Shown here piece by piece: positions 46,121-56,400 of a DNA stretch of 64,000 bases (position 1 is the stretch's first letter; each line of letters begins with the position of its first letter). The notes beneath the pieces are model-generated. The model was not told the origin of the DNA. It worked only from the letters and a program-made list of their open reading frames with translations, and did no database searches. The stretch is taken from the NCBI GenBank assembly GCA_963978905.1, contig OZ022257.1:25311274-25375273 (forward strand). The letters run 5' to 3'. A program made the position numbers and the translations under genes. Origin of the DNA: Trichostrongylus colubriformis. Its lineage: Eukaryota > Nematoda > Chromadorea > Rhabditida > Trichostrongylidae.

Positions 46121-49100
46121 CTAATCACTATTGCTCCAATTTCCGAGGTCTTCCAGCAGCTGGTCCGGTATCGTCTCGTCAGCTCGGTCTGCTGCGGCAG
46201 TTGACTTTTTCTTCTTCTTCATCGGTTTCGCCTCCAGCTTGGTCTCCTGGAAATAGGAAAAAAGTATCTTTGAAGATGGACTTTGGAATTTTGTGTAAAA
46301 AGAAAGACTACGTTTTTGACTTTCTTCCCTCTCTTCTGTGGTTTCTTGGCGGTTTCTTTCTCCTTGGAAGTCTCCTTGTTGGAAGACTAAATATTGTCGT
46401 CATCGTCAAGTTGGAAAGTAAAGAATCGGTTTACGAATCAGTGTGATTACCAGTTGTTGTTTCAAGCGCCACGCCTTTTCCCATTGCCGATAGAAAACAC
46501 GCAAGGGCGAGTCGGGATCATTGAGTGCCAATTTCAATGACATCTTAAAATGAACGTTTCTTCAATGAATTGATCACCGATGAGGTAGTCAGGAATGAAC
46601 TCACAACTTGAACATCATCCCTAATACTGAACTCCTTCATAAGGAGAACATCAGCGACAAATTTCGCTTGTTCTTCGAGTTTCTCTGTCAGCAATCGGAA
46701 GCACCTTGCGAATTCTACCGATCGAATTTTTCGCAAAAAGTCCCGAATCTGTAAAAGAAATCTGAAGAACACTCAGCAATGTAATGTCTCAGCCTGAATT
46801 CATTTTTACTTCTTGCGTAAGAACCACTTTGCCTGTGGAAGGTTGCAGGTTCATTTCACGTCAATCGTGAAAAAAAAAACGCTCAAAACGCTCAACACAT
46901 TCCAGGATTATTGGGGCGCTCCCGCCGTCCAGATAGTTCGACCCACCATCAGTAGGCTGTACCTTTACCGAGGCGCGGGTGTCAGTTCCTGTAGCGTGCA
47001 GAGCCAAAGATGTAAGCGCGACTCCACCATGCAACCCACTCCCGCCCACCCCAGATTGTTGGCAATGACGATGCCAACCGTGGCAACAACGCGGCAAATG
47101 AGACCACGTCTTGTGTGATAATTTAGGTAAGGAGGAGATACCAATGGCAAAGGAGACGTTGACATGAGGGAACGGGTGAAATTCCAGAGTTACTCATGAT
47201 ACCAACCAGCGGAACTGATACAAAGCCTCCTTTTAATGCGGTAATCTCGTTCAAGGCCAGATGTCAGGAGGATTTATTTTGCTATTTTCGGAGACTTTTT
47301 TCAGATTTTTCTTCGTTGGCGTATTTCTTAACACCTCTAATTTCATGGTTTGCGCTTTATTCCACTCAAGGTAATCCTGAAATGGGCCTTCAAATTGTTA
47401 TGGTCGACGGTAGTGGAAGCGTTTCATCTCCAGCGTGCGAAAGGGTTGAGCATCACATTGTCTATGCTCATCTTCCAGTCACAATCCAGGCAACAAATAA
47501 GCTTGGTATTGCTAGTTTGATCCGCGAAACCTATCTATTGGGCGTTTTACCATATCAAAATAGAAATCTCAAAGCTACTATGTTCAAAATAGATTACTCT
47601 GTGAGTTACAGGAAGGATTACATCTGGAAAGCTTGGTTGGGAACAAATCAAATGTGCAGCCTGAAACAAAATGATTGAAATCAGTCACAAATCTTCAAGG
47701 TGTCCTTATTTAATGTTCTGGTCACATACCTGCAATGTTGTTCGGAACAGGTGGTCGCATAAGGCACTGCGCCAGATGTTTTCCTCAAGCACAGGAGCTC
47801 CGACCTGCAAACATACAGTGAAACAAACATCCGTTCGTATATGTATATGCCTACACTGCTGAACTATCGATTATATAGGAAGTGAAACGAATCGATACCC
47901 GGGCAGAGTCTAAGAAATCCCTTCATTTCTTCACCACAATTTTCACATTGAAGGTAATTAGTGGAAGAAGGCTTTCTGCAGTCTTTCGAGTGATAGCAGC
48001 TCGCCCTTGTTCAGGCAGTTCAGTGTGACATTATAAATTGTGTCTGATAGAAAATTGGTAAATGTGTGTCATGGCCCTAGCGAGTACCCGAAAAAATCGT
48101 CCACGGGAATTTGAGTTTGCTGTTAACCACATGTATCTGTTGCATTCGCTTACTACGGGTTACATGCGAAATTTCACGGAAAAAAAAACAAGAATTCGCT
48201 TAAGATGCAGTTCCTCTAAACAACGTCCGACGAGGAGGGCGTCCGGGGCGGGACCGCGAGGGCTACAGTGCAACGAGGCGATGGCCATGTGGTCAGGGAC
48301 ACAGACTGGAAAGCAAATCAACACTGGCAGCGAAAATTTGAACTGCGTTGTTCGCGCTGATAGGTGTTCAAATTTTGATCAGCGGGTATTCAAACGAGCC
48401 GCTGTTCTTCCAGTTTCATGATTTCTGCATTGGCAAAAGAAATTTCTCGAATCTATCCGTGTTTCTGTTCATGGACAGAATCCAGTAGAGTGATTTTGAA
48501 AACAACTGGAATCACGGAATTTCCGTGAATCCCCTTCATTCAATACAAGCACCATTGTTGAGGCAGGAAGGAGGTGAAACGCATTAGTTCAAGTACATTG
48601 TAAAAATCTACAGTAAGGATCCCCATCTCCAGCCAACACTGCCAGCCCATGCTTCAAGGAGCATACCACATTCGGTGGGTGCCATCTTGTCAGCAGTATC
48701 GAGCGTTGGGCGTTAGATCATACCTCTCTGCGTGCTAATGAGATGATCTGAACGCCTACAACCCGACCCAACAAATAATGATTCAGATGGCGGCCGCCTC
48801 TTAGCCGCATCCCCTCAATGTATCACCCCAATTACAACACTGTCCCAAAGAATAAGACAATACATACCTTCAAAACGCATTCCATATCAGTAACTTTTGC
48901 ATTTTTGACTTGTTTCGGCTTCTTTGCAAGAATATGCTCAGCGTCATCGAGAAGCTGAAATGAGATGTAGGAAGTAACACAACTGCGAGGTAATAAAAGA
49001 ATCAATTAAAAACTTACATCTATGGCTAATGCCAATGTTGGTACATATGTTCCACAATTTGCCTGTAGTTGGATAAGCAGAGAAATACAATGTAGACGTA

Positions 49101-52100
49101 AAGGAATGCATCGAAGCGAGTGGTACAACCTGAATCATGAGAAGTAACGAGGAAGGTTCTAAACCTCGTGGTTTTTTAGTGTGATTCACGCTTTTCAAAT
49201 TCTGCTCACTTCAGTACTCCTTGTATGAGTTGAGTGAGGGGATATGTTAGTTCACAAATTGCTTCGCAGTCATGAACAGCATGTGCTTTTGACACAACTT
49301 GAGTCCATAGATATAAACACTGCATCATTTGCCAGTTATAAACAGTTTGAACCATATCCTGCAACGTCGAACAATGGAAAGGACAGAAACGGCTATCCAG
49401 CTGGCTTCGCGTTCTGAATTCTGCTCGCTATCAATCATAGTCATAAATTTCACCTTTCGCTTCTTGGAAATGATTGCATTCCTAAGGTGGATGGCAATCT
49501 GACGAATATACACAAATGCATACGGATACGCCAAATTCGGATGTAACACAGTCAATTCAGCAAATGTTCTAAATCGTATTGGATGAAGGGAAGAGACAAA
49601 TGAAAAAAAGAACACGGTCAGTAAGGCCGCGGTCATACTTTGCGTTGTCTGCGGCAGGGCGTGGCCGCGTATCTTGCGTCTCCACACTGCCTCGTTGCCT
49701 GCGTCATCTCTGGACCTCCCCCGTGCCACTCTCTCTCGCTGCCTGTGAGAGAGAGAGTGCCACGGGGGAGGTGCAGAGATGACGCAGGCAACGAGGTAGT
49801 GTGGAGACGCAAGATACGCGGCCATGCCCTGCCGCAGACAACGCAAAGTATGACCGCGGCCTAAGCAAAGAATCAAAAACAAAAACAGCAACAGTTTCTA
49901 GAAACGAGAAAAGCCCTGCGAAAGAAGATTCACTGAGATGGTTCACGGTAACGACTCCGTTAGCACGCATATTGCTAAATTCAGAAATTTTTGCATTGCC
50001 ATTCCGTCCCAGTTGAACGCCCAAGCCTACTTCAACACTTCATTGCGACTCTCATCCTTAAAGGAATCGTCCACGGAAAATGAGTTTTTGTGTTACCCAT
50101 ATGTTTATGTTGTATTTGCCTAATGTTGGCCTCATGCAAAATTTCACGCGAAAAAATGTGAATCTGGCTGAGATACAGCACCACAAAGTGCGGTCCAGGT
50201 GGGCGGGGCCTCCGTGTAAAAGCCTCGTCCCGTCGTCCGCCGTGGTCGGAGACGCATTGTAGGAACAGAGAGTTACGTAAACAGTCCCACCCTCCGTTCC
50301 CAACGGCGGCGGACGACGGGACGAGGCTTTTACACGGAGGCCCCGCCCACCTGGACCGCACTTTGTGGTGCTGTATCTCAGACAGATTCACATTTTTTCA
50401 CGTGAAATTTTGCATGAGGCCAACATTAGGCAAATACAACACAAATATATGAGTAACACAAAAACTCATTTTCCGTGGACGATTCCTTTAATGCTTGAAG
50501 ATGTCCCAAAAAGCAAATGTCTCTTCTTCTATGAGGAAATGTGTGACACCTGATCACAGACCCCAGCCCTAGACCTCTATGTAGCACAAATGGAGATACT
50601 CAGGACGATCTTCAAAAGCATCATTCGTAACAGCACTCATCGGAGGGACCTCACAAATGAGAATCGTTCAATTTCCGGAGGCGAAATTGCAAGTAGTCCA
50701 GCTATATTTTCTGTCTGCATTTGAAAAAAAGTAGAGTTCTAGAAGCTGGAAGCTCGAGGTCTTACATATCTACACCACTTGTGCCACCTCAAGTGGACCA
50801 AGCAGATTAAAAATATAGAACTTTTAAGCACTTGGAAACAACTGCCAAAACCGTTACCCCATTAGTACCTTGGTCTCAACTATCATACCAAAAAACTTGC
50901 GTTCTGCACAGATGAGTACCTGTGGGATGGGAAATGCATCAACCTCCATTCGCGATTGCAGAGGCCATTGGATGATTAGTCAGCCCACACATTGAAGTGC
51001 AAAAGGTAGCAGGAAATGGTGTTTTTCATCCCTCACTAACAAGCTTTATGCCAAAGAACCCAATCGACAGGGATTCGAGGTTCCGTCACTCTAAGCGAAA
51101 TTCGACGTTTTGATTAGTGTAATAGGCGACCTACTCAGATCGCGCCATATCCAATTCTCTAGCGATTCTCAATAATGACTCAAACGCACTGATAGGAATA
51201 AGTAGAAAATGAGATCTGTGAGTACATGTTCTCTAGAAACCAGTCTTTATTTCAGAAGTGATCTGAGCTCGCACAGAAAAAGCTCGCTTCGGGTAGTCAC
51301 GATCTCGCAGCAGTGCAAGTTGTTCTGCACTTCATTCACCGAGAGAGCTGCCGGCGAGGACAGGATCGTTCGCGGCCGGCTGATTTAGCTCCTCGCCCGT
51401 CTGTAACTACCACCGGCTAGTGACGCAGAAGAGCACGAAAGAGAATGGCGAGGGGTTCGCTTCCCATTCGTCGGTTTTTTTGCCATTTGTTCCGTTCTTT
51501 CTCTACTGTCACACTGTTGAGCACCCCTACTTTCATATTCCGCAATCTGCTGAATTTTCCTTTGCCGGTGTCTTCGACAGAATACGCAGTATCAACAAAA
51601 TCCACGAGCAGACCCTTTCTCCTCTAATATGCTTACGCTTTCACGACTCCCTAAGCCACCTCCGACTTCTTCGACCTAACCTATGTATATCCAGTCATCA
51701 AACCACTTCGCTCTGTAAAGCGATTTACATAAGAACAGCAATAGTTTTCGGATTGAAACAGTTTCTAATAAAAGCTGCTGTCTTCAGTGGTTTTCGTTAA
51801 GTGCTAAGGAATAAAACTAACCTATGCATGAAATGTAGAAGAGGCCATGTCTCAGAGCTGACTTCACGAGAATTCGTAACAAAACCGAGGTAACAGCTCT
51901 TAAAAAGAAGAATAAGACTAAAACATCAACAAAAACTGATACAACTTTACAGGTATACCTTATATAGGCTCACAAAATGTTGAGGATGGGACTTAACGAG
52001 CTGCATCATGCATACATATGCTCCCACACGGCAGTCCACGGTTTTTCGAGACCAAATTCGGACCAGAACCTGCAGTATCTAACACGGTACTATCCGTTGA

Positions 52101-55100
52101 TAGCACAAGGCTATGGTTGCAATGTCAAAATCAGGATTCCTGTCACCAGTTGCAATGCATCAGAATGATGAGGTCTGTATCGAATTGCACAACCATGCAG
52201 TGTACTGTTCTATACTGATCTGCGGAAAATCAATGAACAAACCTTGCAGAGACTTTTTGTAATTTTCTTAAAATGTGCGAAGAGATCAACCATTCCACGT
52301 AATGCCTTCAGTGTTGATCGGATGACATCGGGAGTTTGAACTTCGATAGCGAACTAGAAAAGGAAGAAGAACTGAAGGGACCACTATCGAGGTTTCTAAT
52401 CAAGCACCATGTGAGGCCTGCAGATAGCTTCAATATCTCTACAAAGGTTGTGATGTGTTGCGATAACATTTCTAATAAAATTCAATTAGAAAGCCGTTCT
52501 ATGAATAGCCTATTGATGCAAACGTGGAATTCACCTGAACAACAATATCATTTTCGCTTACATTTGTCCTCGTTTCTATCTCTTTCAGAATTTCTTCACT
52601 TTTTCTCTGAGTTTATTTAGGCACTAATGTAAAGTCCATTCGAAAAGTATTATATGTTCTTAGTTCATATTAGCAACTATTGGAGGCGACAGTCACTACA
52701 CACGACCTCTTCTGTGTACCGTCACTTCAGGATTTCGTACCGAGGCGTGCGGGATGCGACGTGATGACCGTGAGCTGGGACGCCATACCTACATATATGT
52801 AGAGACCCAAACAGATTACACGCATGAGACAAGGTGATCACTTCGGGTCCAGACTGGATATCGACCCCTAGCTCGCACACATCGCATCGCACGTCGCCGC
52901 CACGATGCGAAATCATGACGTCGGTACACACCATACGACCTCCTGCTGCATGGAAACTATTTCATGATCGCGCAGCATTACTGCGATGGGACCGATGCGA
53001 CGTGATCCACCCCTCTGGTCCTCTCTCCAGCGTGAAATCCCTCTTTAGCTCGTGAATGGGTAATAGAGACAATCAAATTAATTTAACCATTTAATCAACT
53101 CTAACCACCTTTGGCTTCCTTGTATTCATCAAAATGATTACAAAAACACTCAAAGATCAAATGACTTTTGCTAGCCATTCTTCAAACCAGAAGCACACAG
53201 TTCCAGCATTCGAGTGCAAACTGAAGCATCTCTTCAGAAGCACGAAAGCACAGCTACCAGCCATGTGTGATACAAACATCACCCACTACATTTTCTTTGG
53301 CGCCTCGATTACTATTTCACTTCAGCTACCTCTTTCGATCTATTATTGTCAAACTATCATTACCACTCCATTAGCGGACTCATTTCAGTTTTACGCATTA
53401 CTCGGTATGACCGACCGTCAGAAGGGTCAAGTGACATTCGTAATCGGTTCTGACCTCTAAAACTATTATTTCCATACCAACCAAAGAAACATACTGATAA
53501 GAAAAAACACCTTCAAAATGCTGGAAAGATATTGCTTCAGTGGGGTCTGATATTTCTTGATATGCTTCATTTTCGGATGTTTTATGTCTTCCGAAATCGG
53601 GTCTTCGGTCTTCACCTGCACCTGAAATGATAGCCATATCTGAAAGAGCGGAACGGCAAATAAAAGCAGAACCAAGTTCGAAGATGAAGAAAACGGCTGA
53701 TTTACTACTATACTGTTTCAGTAGCCGTGATTCGAAAGCGTCACATTTTTCTAAGCTGGGTAGAGAACTTTCTTCTTTTGTCCTTTGCGCTCAAAAAACC
53801 TACCGGTCCGGTGATCACAGTCATAAATGCATCTCCGAGCTTCTCAAAACACAGTCGTACCGTCTCATAGAACACTCTCTAAATATGAAAAAGTTAAAGA
53901 TGAGAGTACATTCCTTAACCTTGATTATTCTTCTGCACCGGGACAAGTGAGCCCCAGCGTTTTCATGCGAATTGACCCAAGCAACTCCATAACGTTTCAT
54001 ATATTAGCAGATGAAAGTTAGGCACCAAGTACTACCTACGACAGTGATTAAAAACAGGTAAATAAAACGGCCAGAAGCTTGAAAAAGGCTGCGTTCATAC
54101 TTTGTGGTGCCGGCAGCAAGGCGTGGCTGCGTGTCTCTGCGTCTCCGCCGGTACCACCCTGTTTCATTCCCCACGTTGTCTCTGCATCTCCCCAGTGCCA
54201 CTCTGTCTCGCCACTGCGATACCTGTGAGTGTTACTTTTCCGAATAACGCGCTCGCTCGTGGGAGGAGCCCAGTCACGGGATGTGTGTAGGCCAGCAGAT
54301 CTGTCTGCACTTAAGGGAACCGGAAGGGGTCCGAAACAAGAGGAAGATGCAAAGAAATGAGCATTTTGTAACGAACACTGAAGGTTAGAAGCGATCATCG
54401 GCGAAAAAACCCGGATTCAAAAGCGCGACGCTGCGGTGTGTATTTGCATCCCATTCGCATCCACACACAGACTTTCCGAGTTGTCCGCTGTAGGAGACGG
54501 GCCGCGGGCCAATGATAGTTGTAGCATCTGACTCGCAGCGCAAAAAGTAAAAGGGAAAAACAAATTCATAATAGAAACATCTCCTCTTGGCACCATGCCG
54601 AGGCGTCAAATTGGCGAGTTTGTGCAATGGCGGCCACTTAAACTCGTCCACACTACGTCGGTTCTACCGGAGGCCAAAATTTCCCCCCTTCCGGTTGTCT
54701 TTAAAGACATCGGAAGGAGGGCAATTTTGGTTCACGGTATGGGGTTACAGTGACTCGCAGTTACCGCAATGCACTACGTCTCCTTGCTAAAGCGTCGAGA
54801 GTGAATTTATTAGGTTGATTGAAATCACACTTTTTTCTTATGCTTTCGTTTATTCTTCATTTAATTGTTTTACTTGTTCGTTGCTATGTGTTGTTTCACT
54901 TATTTCACATCAGAAATGAATGAATACACTCTACGAGACAACTAATGACTTCTCTATAGCGGACAACTCGGAAAGTCAGTGTGTGCAATTTGAAGTGATG
55001 CGAATACACATAACAGCGTCGCGCTTTTGAACCCGGGTTTTTCCACCGAATATCGCTTTTAATCTCTAATCTTCGTTACAAAAGGATATTTCTTCGCATC

Positions 55101-56392
55101 TTCTTTTTCTTCGAACCCCTTCCAGTTTCTTTAAGGCGAGCGTCTAGCGCGAGCTGCGTTCACAGCACTGGTTTTCCTTCACAATCAATTATGCCTTGAT
55201 AAACAAAATCATCGCTCCTGCAGCCTTTAAAAGAACCAGCCTCATTCCGATCGAATCCATTGTGTGACAGAAAAGTAAAGTGCAATGATCAATCAAAAGT
55301 TTCGTAATGGCAATGATAATTTTACCCCTTCGTAAGAAATCTCTCTTGAGGAGGTAATGGTGACGATTGTTATTCAACTTAATAATTTACGATCCAGAAA
55401 ATTTTTCACCTGTTCATTGATAATATACTTTGGTACGTCCATCTCAGCACCAACGCGAGATACACAGGCGTTGAATGCTTCAACAGCAAACCGGAGGTCT
55501 GCTATTTGGATGTGCTGCTTCTGAAACCATTGCATTTCATCAAACGCACTGTTGAAGTCGCATACAGTACCTGGTCCTCTGGGTCAAGCACACTCTGTAA
55601 GTGGTTTAGCATTCGACCGTCAAATATCAACCGGCCACTAGTGTCCTTCTTTGCCTTGGGCACGTGCTGCGTTGTCTCTGCTGAAACCAATTGGGCAGTA
55701 TTCTACAGAACCACCCGAAACCCCAGGAACCCAAGAACTCTCACCTTCTTGTTCTTCATCAGGAAAACCTTCCTCATCTCCTTTCTCAAAATGATCTTCA
55801 GTCTCTTCATCCTCTTCATCGGAGGCGTGGAATCCGAGAAGATCTGCATCCTGCTCTTGAAGGAATTTGTAGAACTCTGGATCATTCTCTTTCAGCCTGA
55901 ACAGAATTCCCCGGTTCCTCAGATAGACACTTGTGGTTCTCATGCTATTTTGACGAGGTCTGTAGATACAAAAGCACCTATTGAGCCTGCTTACCTTTGT
56001 AGATCCATGAGATGCTTCGTGCCGGCCTTTTTGCTTCCAGCCATCTTTACAATATTTTCCTCATCCGAAGCTGAGAGTGGAGGAATTTTAAAAACTATGG
56101 CATTTTACTAACAAACTCCAGGGAAGAGTGGGCATACCTGTCTCATCTTCAGCGTCCATCACTGCTTCTGCCTCTCCATCCCCTTCAGCGTTACTCGTAA
56201 CCGTCTAGGAACGATAAACAATAATCCAGATTGCGGAGACATTTGGTAGGCAAAAGAATTGCCTTGCTAAGGAAGCGCTATCACCTCATCACGAATGACT
56301 TTCGATTTTTTCATCCCTAGCTTCTTCAATTTTTTTCTCTCGATTTTATTGGTCAGACATTTGCCTGAATTCCCTTTTTTCACAGACACCAT
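46121..56392 (-). CDS. nucleolar complex protein 2 (NOC2 family)
   Basis: NOC2 acts in nucleolus and nucleoplasm, pairing with NOC1 or NOC3 to mature and export pre-60S ribosomes. Twenty exons: 56392-56285, 56204-56138, 56070-55995, 55944-55745, 55680-55571, 55520-55410, 53878-53804, 53621-53511, 52353-52243, 52069-51959, 51898-51822, 49568-49454, 49358-49210, 49129-49018, 48954-48868, 47804-47730, 46748-46605, 46543-46451, 46386-46312, 46246-46121. Phases agree throughout; product 710 residues. Features: basic N-terminus (KIERKKLKKLGMKKSK), acidic stretch after ENDPEFYKFLQEQDADLLGF (103-122), helical middle (188-511) with LAYPYAFVYIRQIAIHLRNA and QTVYNWQMMQCLYLW, then LRCIPLRLHCISLLIQLQA, and a Lys-rich tail ending WSNSD. 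The exon 17 donor could lie 3 bases earlier. Introns carry several MITEs. Confidence 0.93.
47196..47678 (+). other. 160-codon open frame antisense in a NOC2 intron
   Basis: The frame lies entirely within NOC2 intron 16 on the opposite strand. It has no domain I recognise and its translation has no strong coding look. It is listed because it is the second-longest uninterrupted frame outside the assembled exons. Confidence 0.15.
48085..48265. mobile_element. half copy of MITE family T
   Basis: The block AATCGTCCACGGGAATTTGA and the following ATGCGAAATTTCACG and CGTCCGACGAGGAGG segments match the left arm of the palindrome at 50062-50487. The right arm is absent. It lies in NOC2 intron 15. Confidence 0.6.
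49625..49861. mobile_element. palindromic Harbinger-like MITE in NOC2 intron 11
   Basis: The ends GGCCGCGGTCATACTTTGCG and its exact reverse complement open arms of about 110 bp that are nearly identical. The element is flanked by TAA on both sides (49622-49624 and 49862-49864). Its terminal motif is related to that of the element at 2786-3104, and a half copy lies at 54091-54230. Confidence 0.85.
50062..50487. mobile_element. 426-bp palindromic MITE family T, TTAA flanks
   Basis: The element starts AGGAATCGTCCACGGAAAAT and ends with the reverse complement. Arms are about 180 bp each and nearly identical, around a centre with GGAGACGCATTGTAGGAACA. TTAA flanks it on both sides (50058-50061 and 50488-50491), the target preference of piggyBac-type transposases. 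It lies in NOC2 intron 11, so in the pre-mRNA it would fold into a long hairpin. Confidence 0.85.
52715..52935. mobile_element. MITE family Q-like copy 3
   Basis: GTGTACCGTCACTTCAGGAT on the left and ATCATGACGTCGGTACAC on the right are imperfect reverse complements, and the interior has GCTCGCACACATCG as in family Q. It lies in NOC2 intron 8. Membership of family Q is probable rather than certain. Confidence 0.5.
54091..54230. mobile_element. half copy of the Harbinger-like palindrome
   Basis: GGCTGCGTTCATACTTTGTG and the following GGCGTGGCTGCGTGTC, GTCTCTGCATCTCCCC and CTGTGAG segments follow the left arm of the palindrome at 49625-49861. The second arm is missing. Confidence 0.65.
54305..55145. 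mobile_element. foldback-type arrangement of repeat family R (copies 4 and 5)
   Basis: A plus-oriented family R copy at 54310-54520 faces a minus-oriented copy at 54810-55140, giving long imperfect inverted repeats (for example GATTCAAAAGCGCGACGC on the left against GCGTCGCGCTTTTGAACC on the right). Between them is a smaller imperfect inverted repeat at 54670-54735 (AGGCCAAAATTTCC against GGAGGGCAATTTTGG). The whole sits in NOC2 intron 6. This is the only place in the window where both orientations face inward. Confidence 0.6.
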
Positions 56393-56400
56393 ATCTGGAA
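56393..56400 (-). promoter_or_regulatory. candidate trans-splice acceptor of NOC2
   Basis: On the minus strand TTCCAG ends at 56395, two bases before the ATG at 56392. It supports this ATG as the start. Confidence 0.5.

Noticed and set aside
47196..47678. 160-codon plus-strand frame as a nested gene in NOC2
   Set aside because: No family, no splice context and no codon pattern supports it; kept only as a low-confidence note.
49325..49891. 188-codon minus-strand open frame read as one gene
   Set aside because: It fuses a MITE arm, intron sequence and the true NOC2 exon 12. Only 49568-49454 is coding.
55506..56111. 201-codon plus-strand open frame
   Set aside because: It is the antisense shadow of NOC2 exons 3 to 5.
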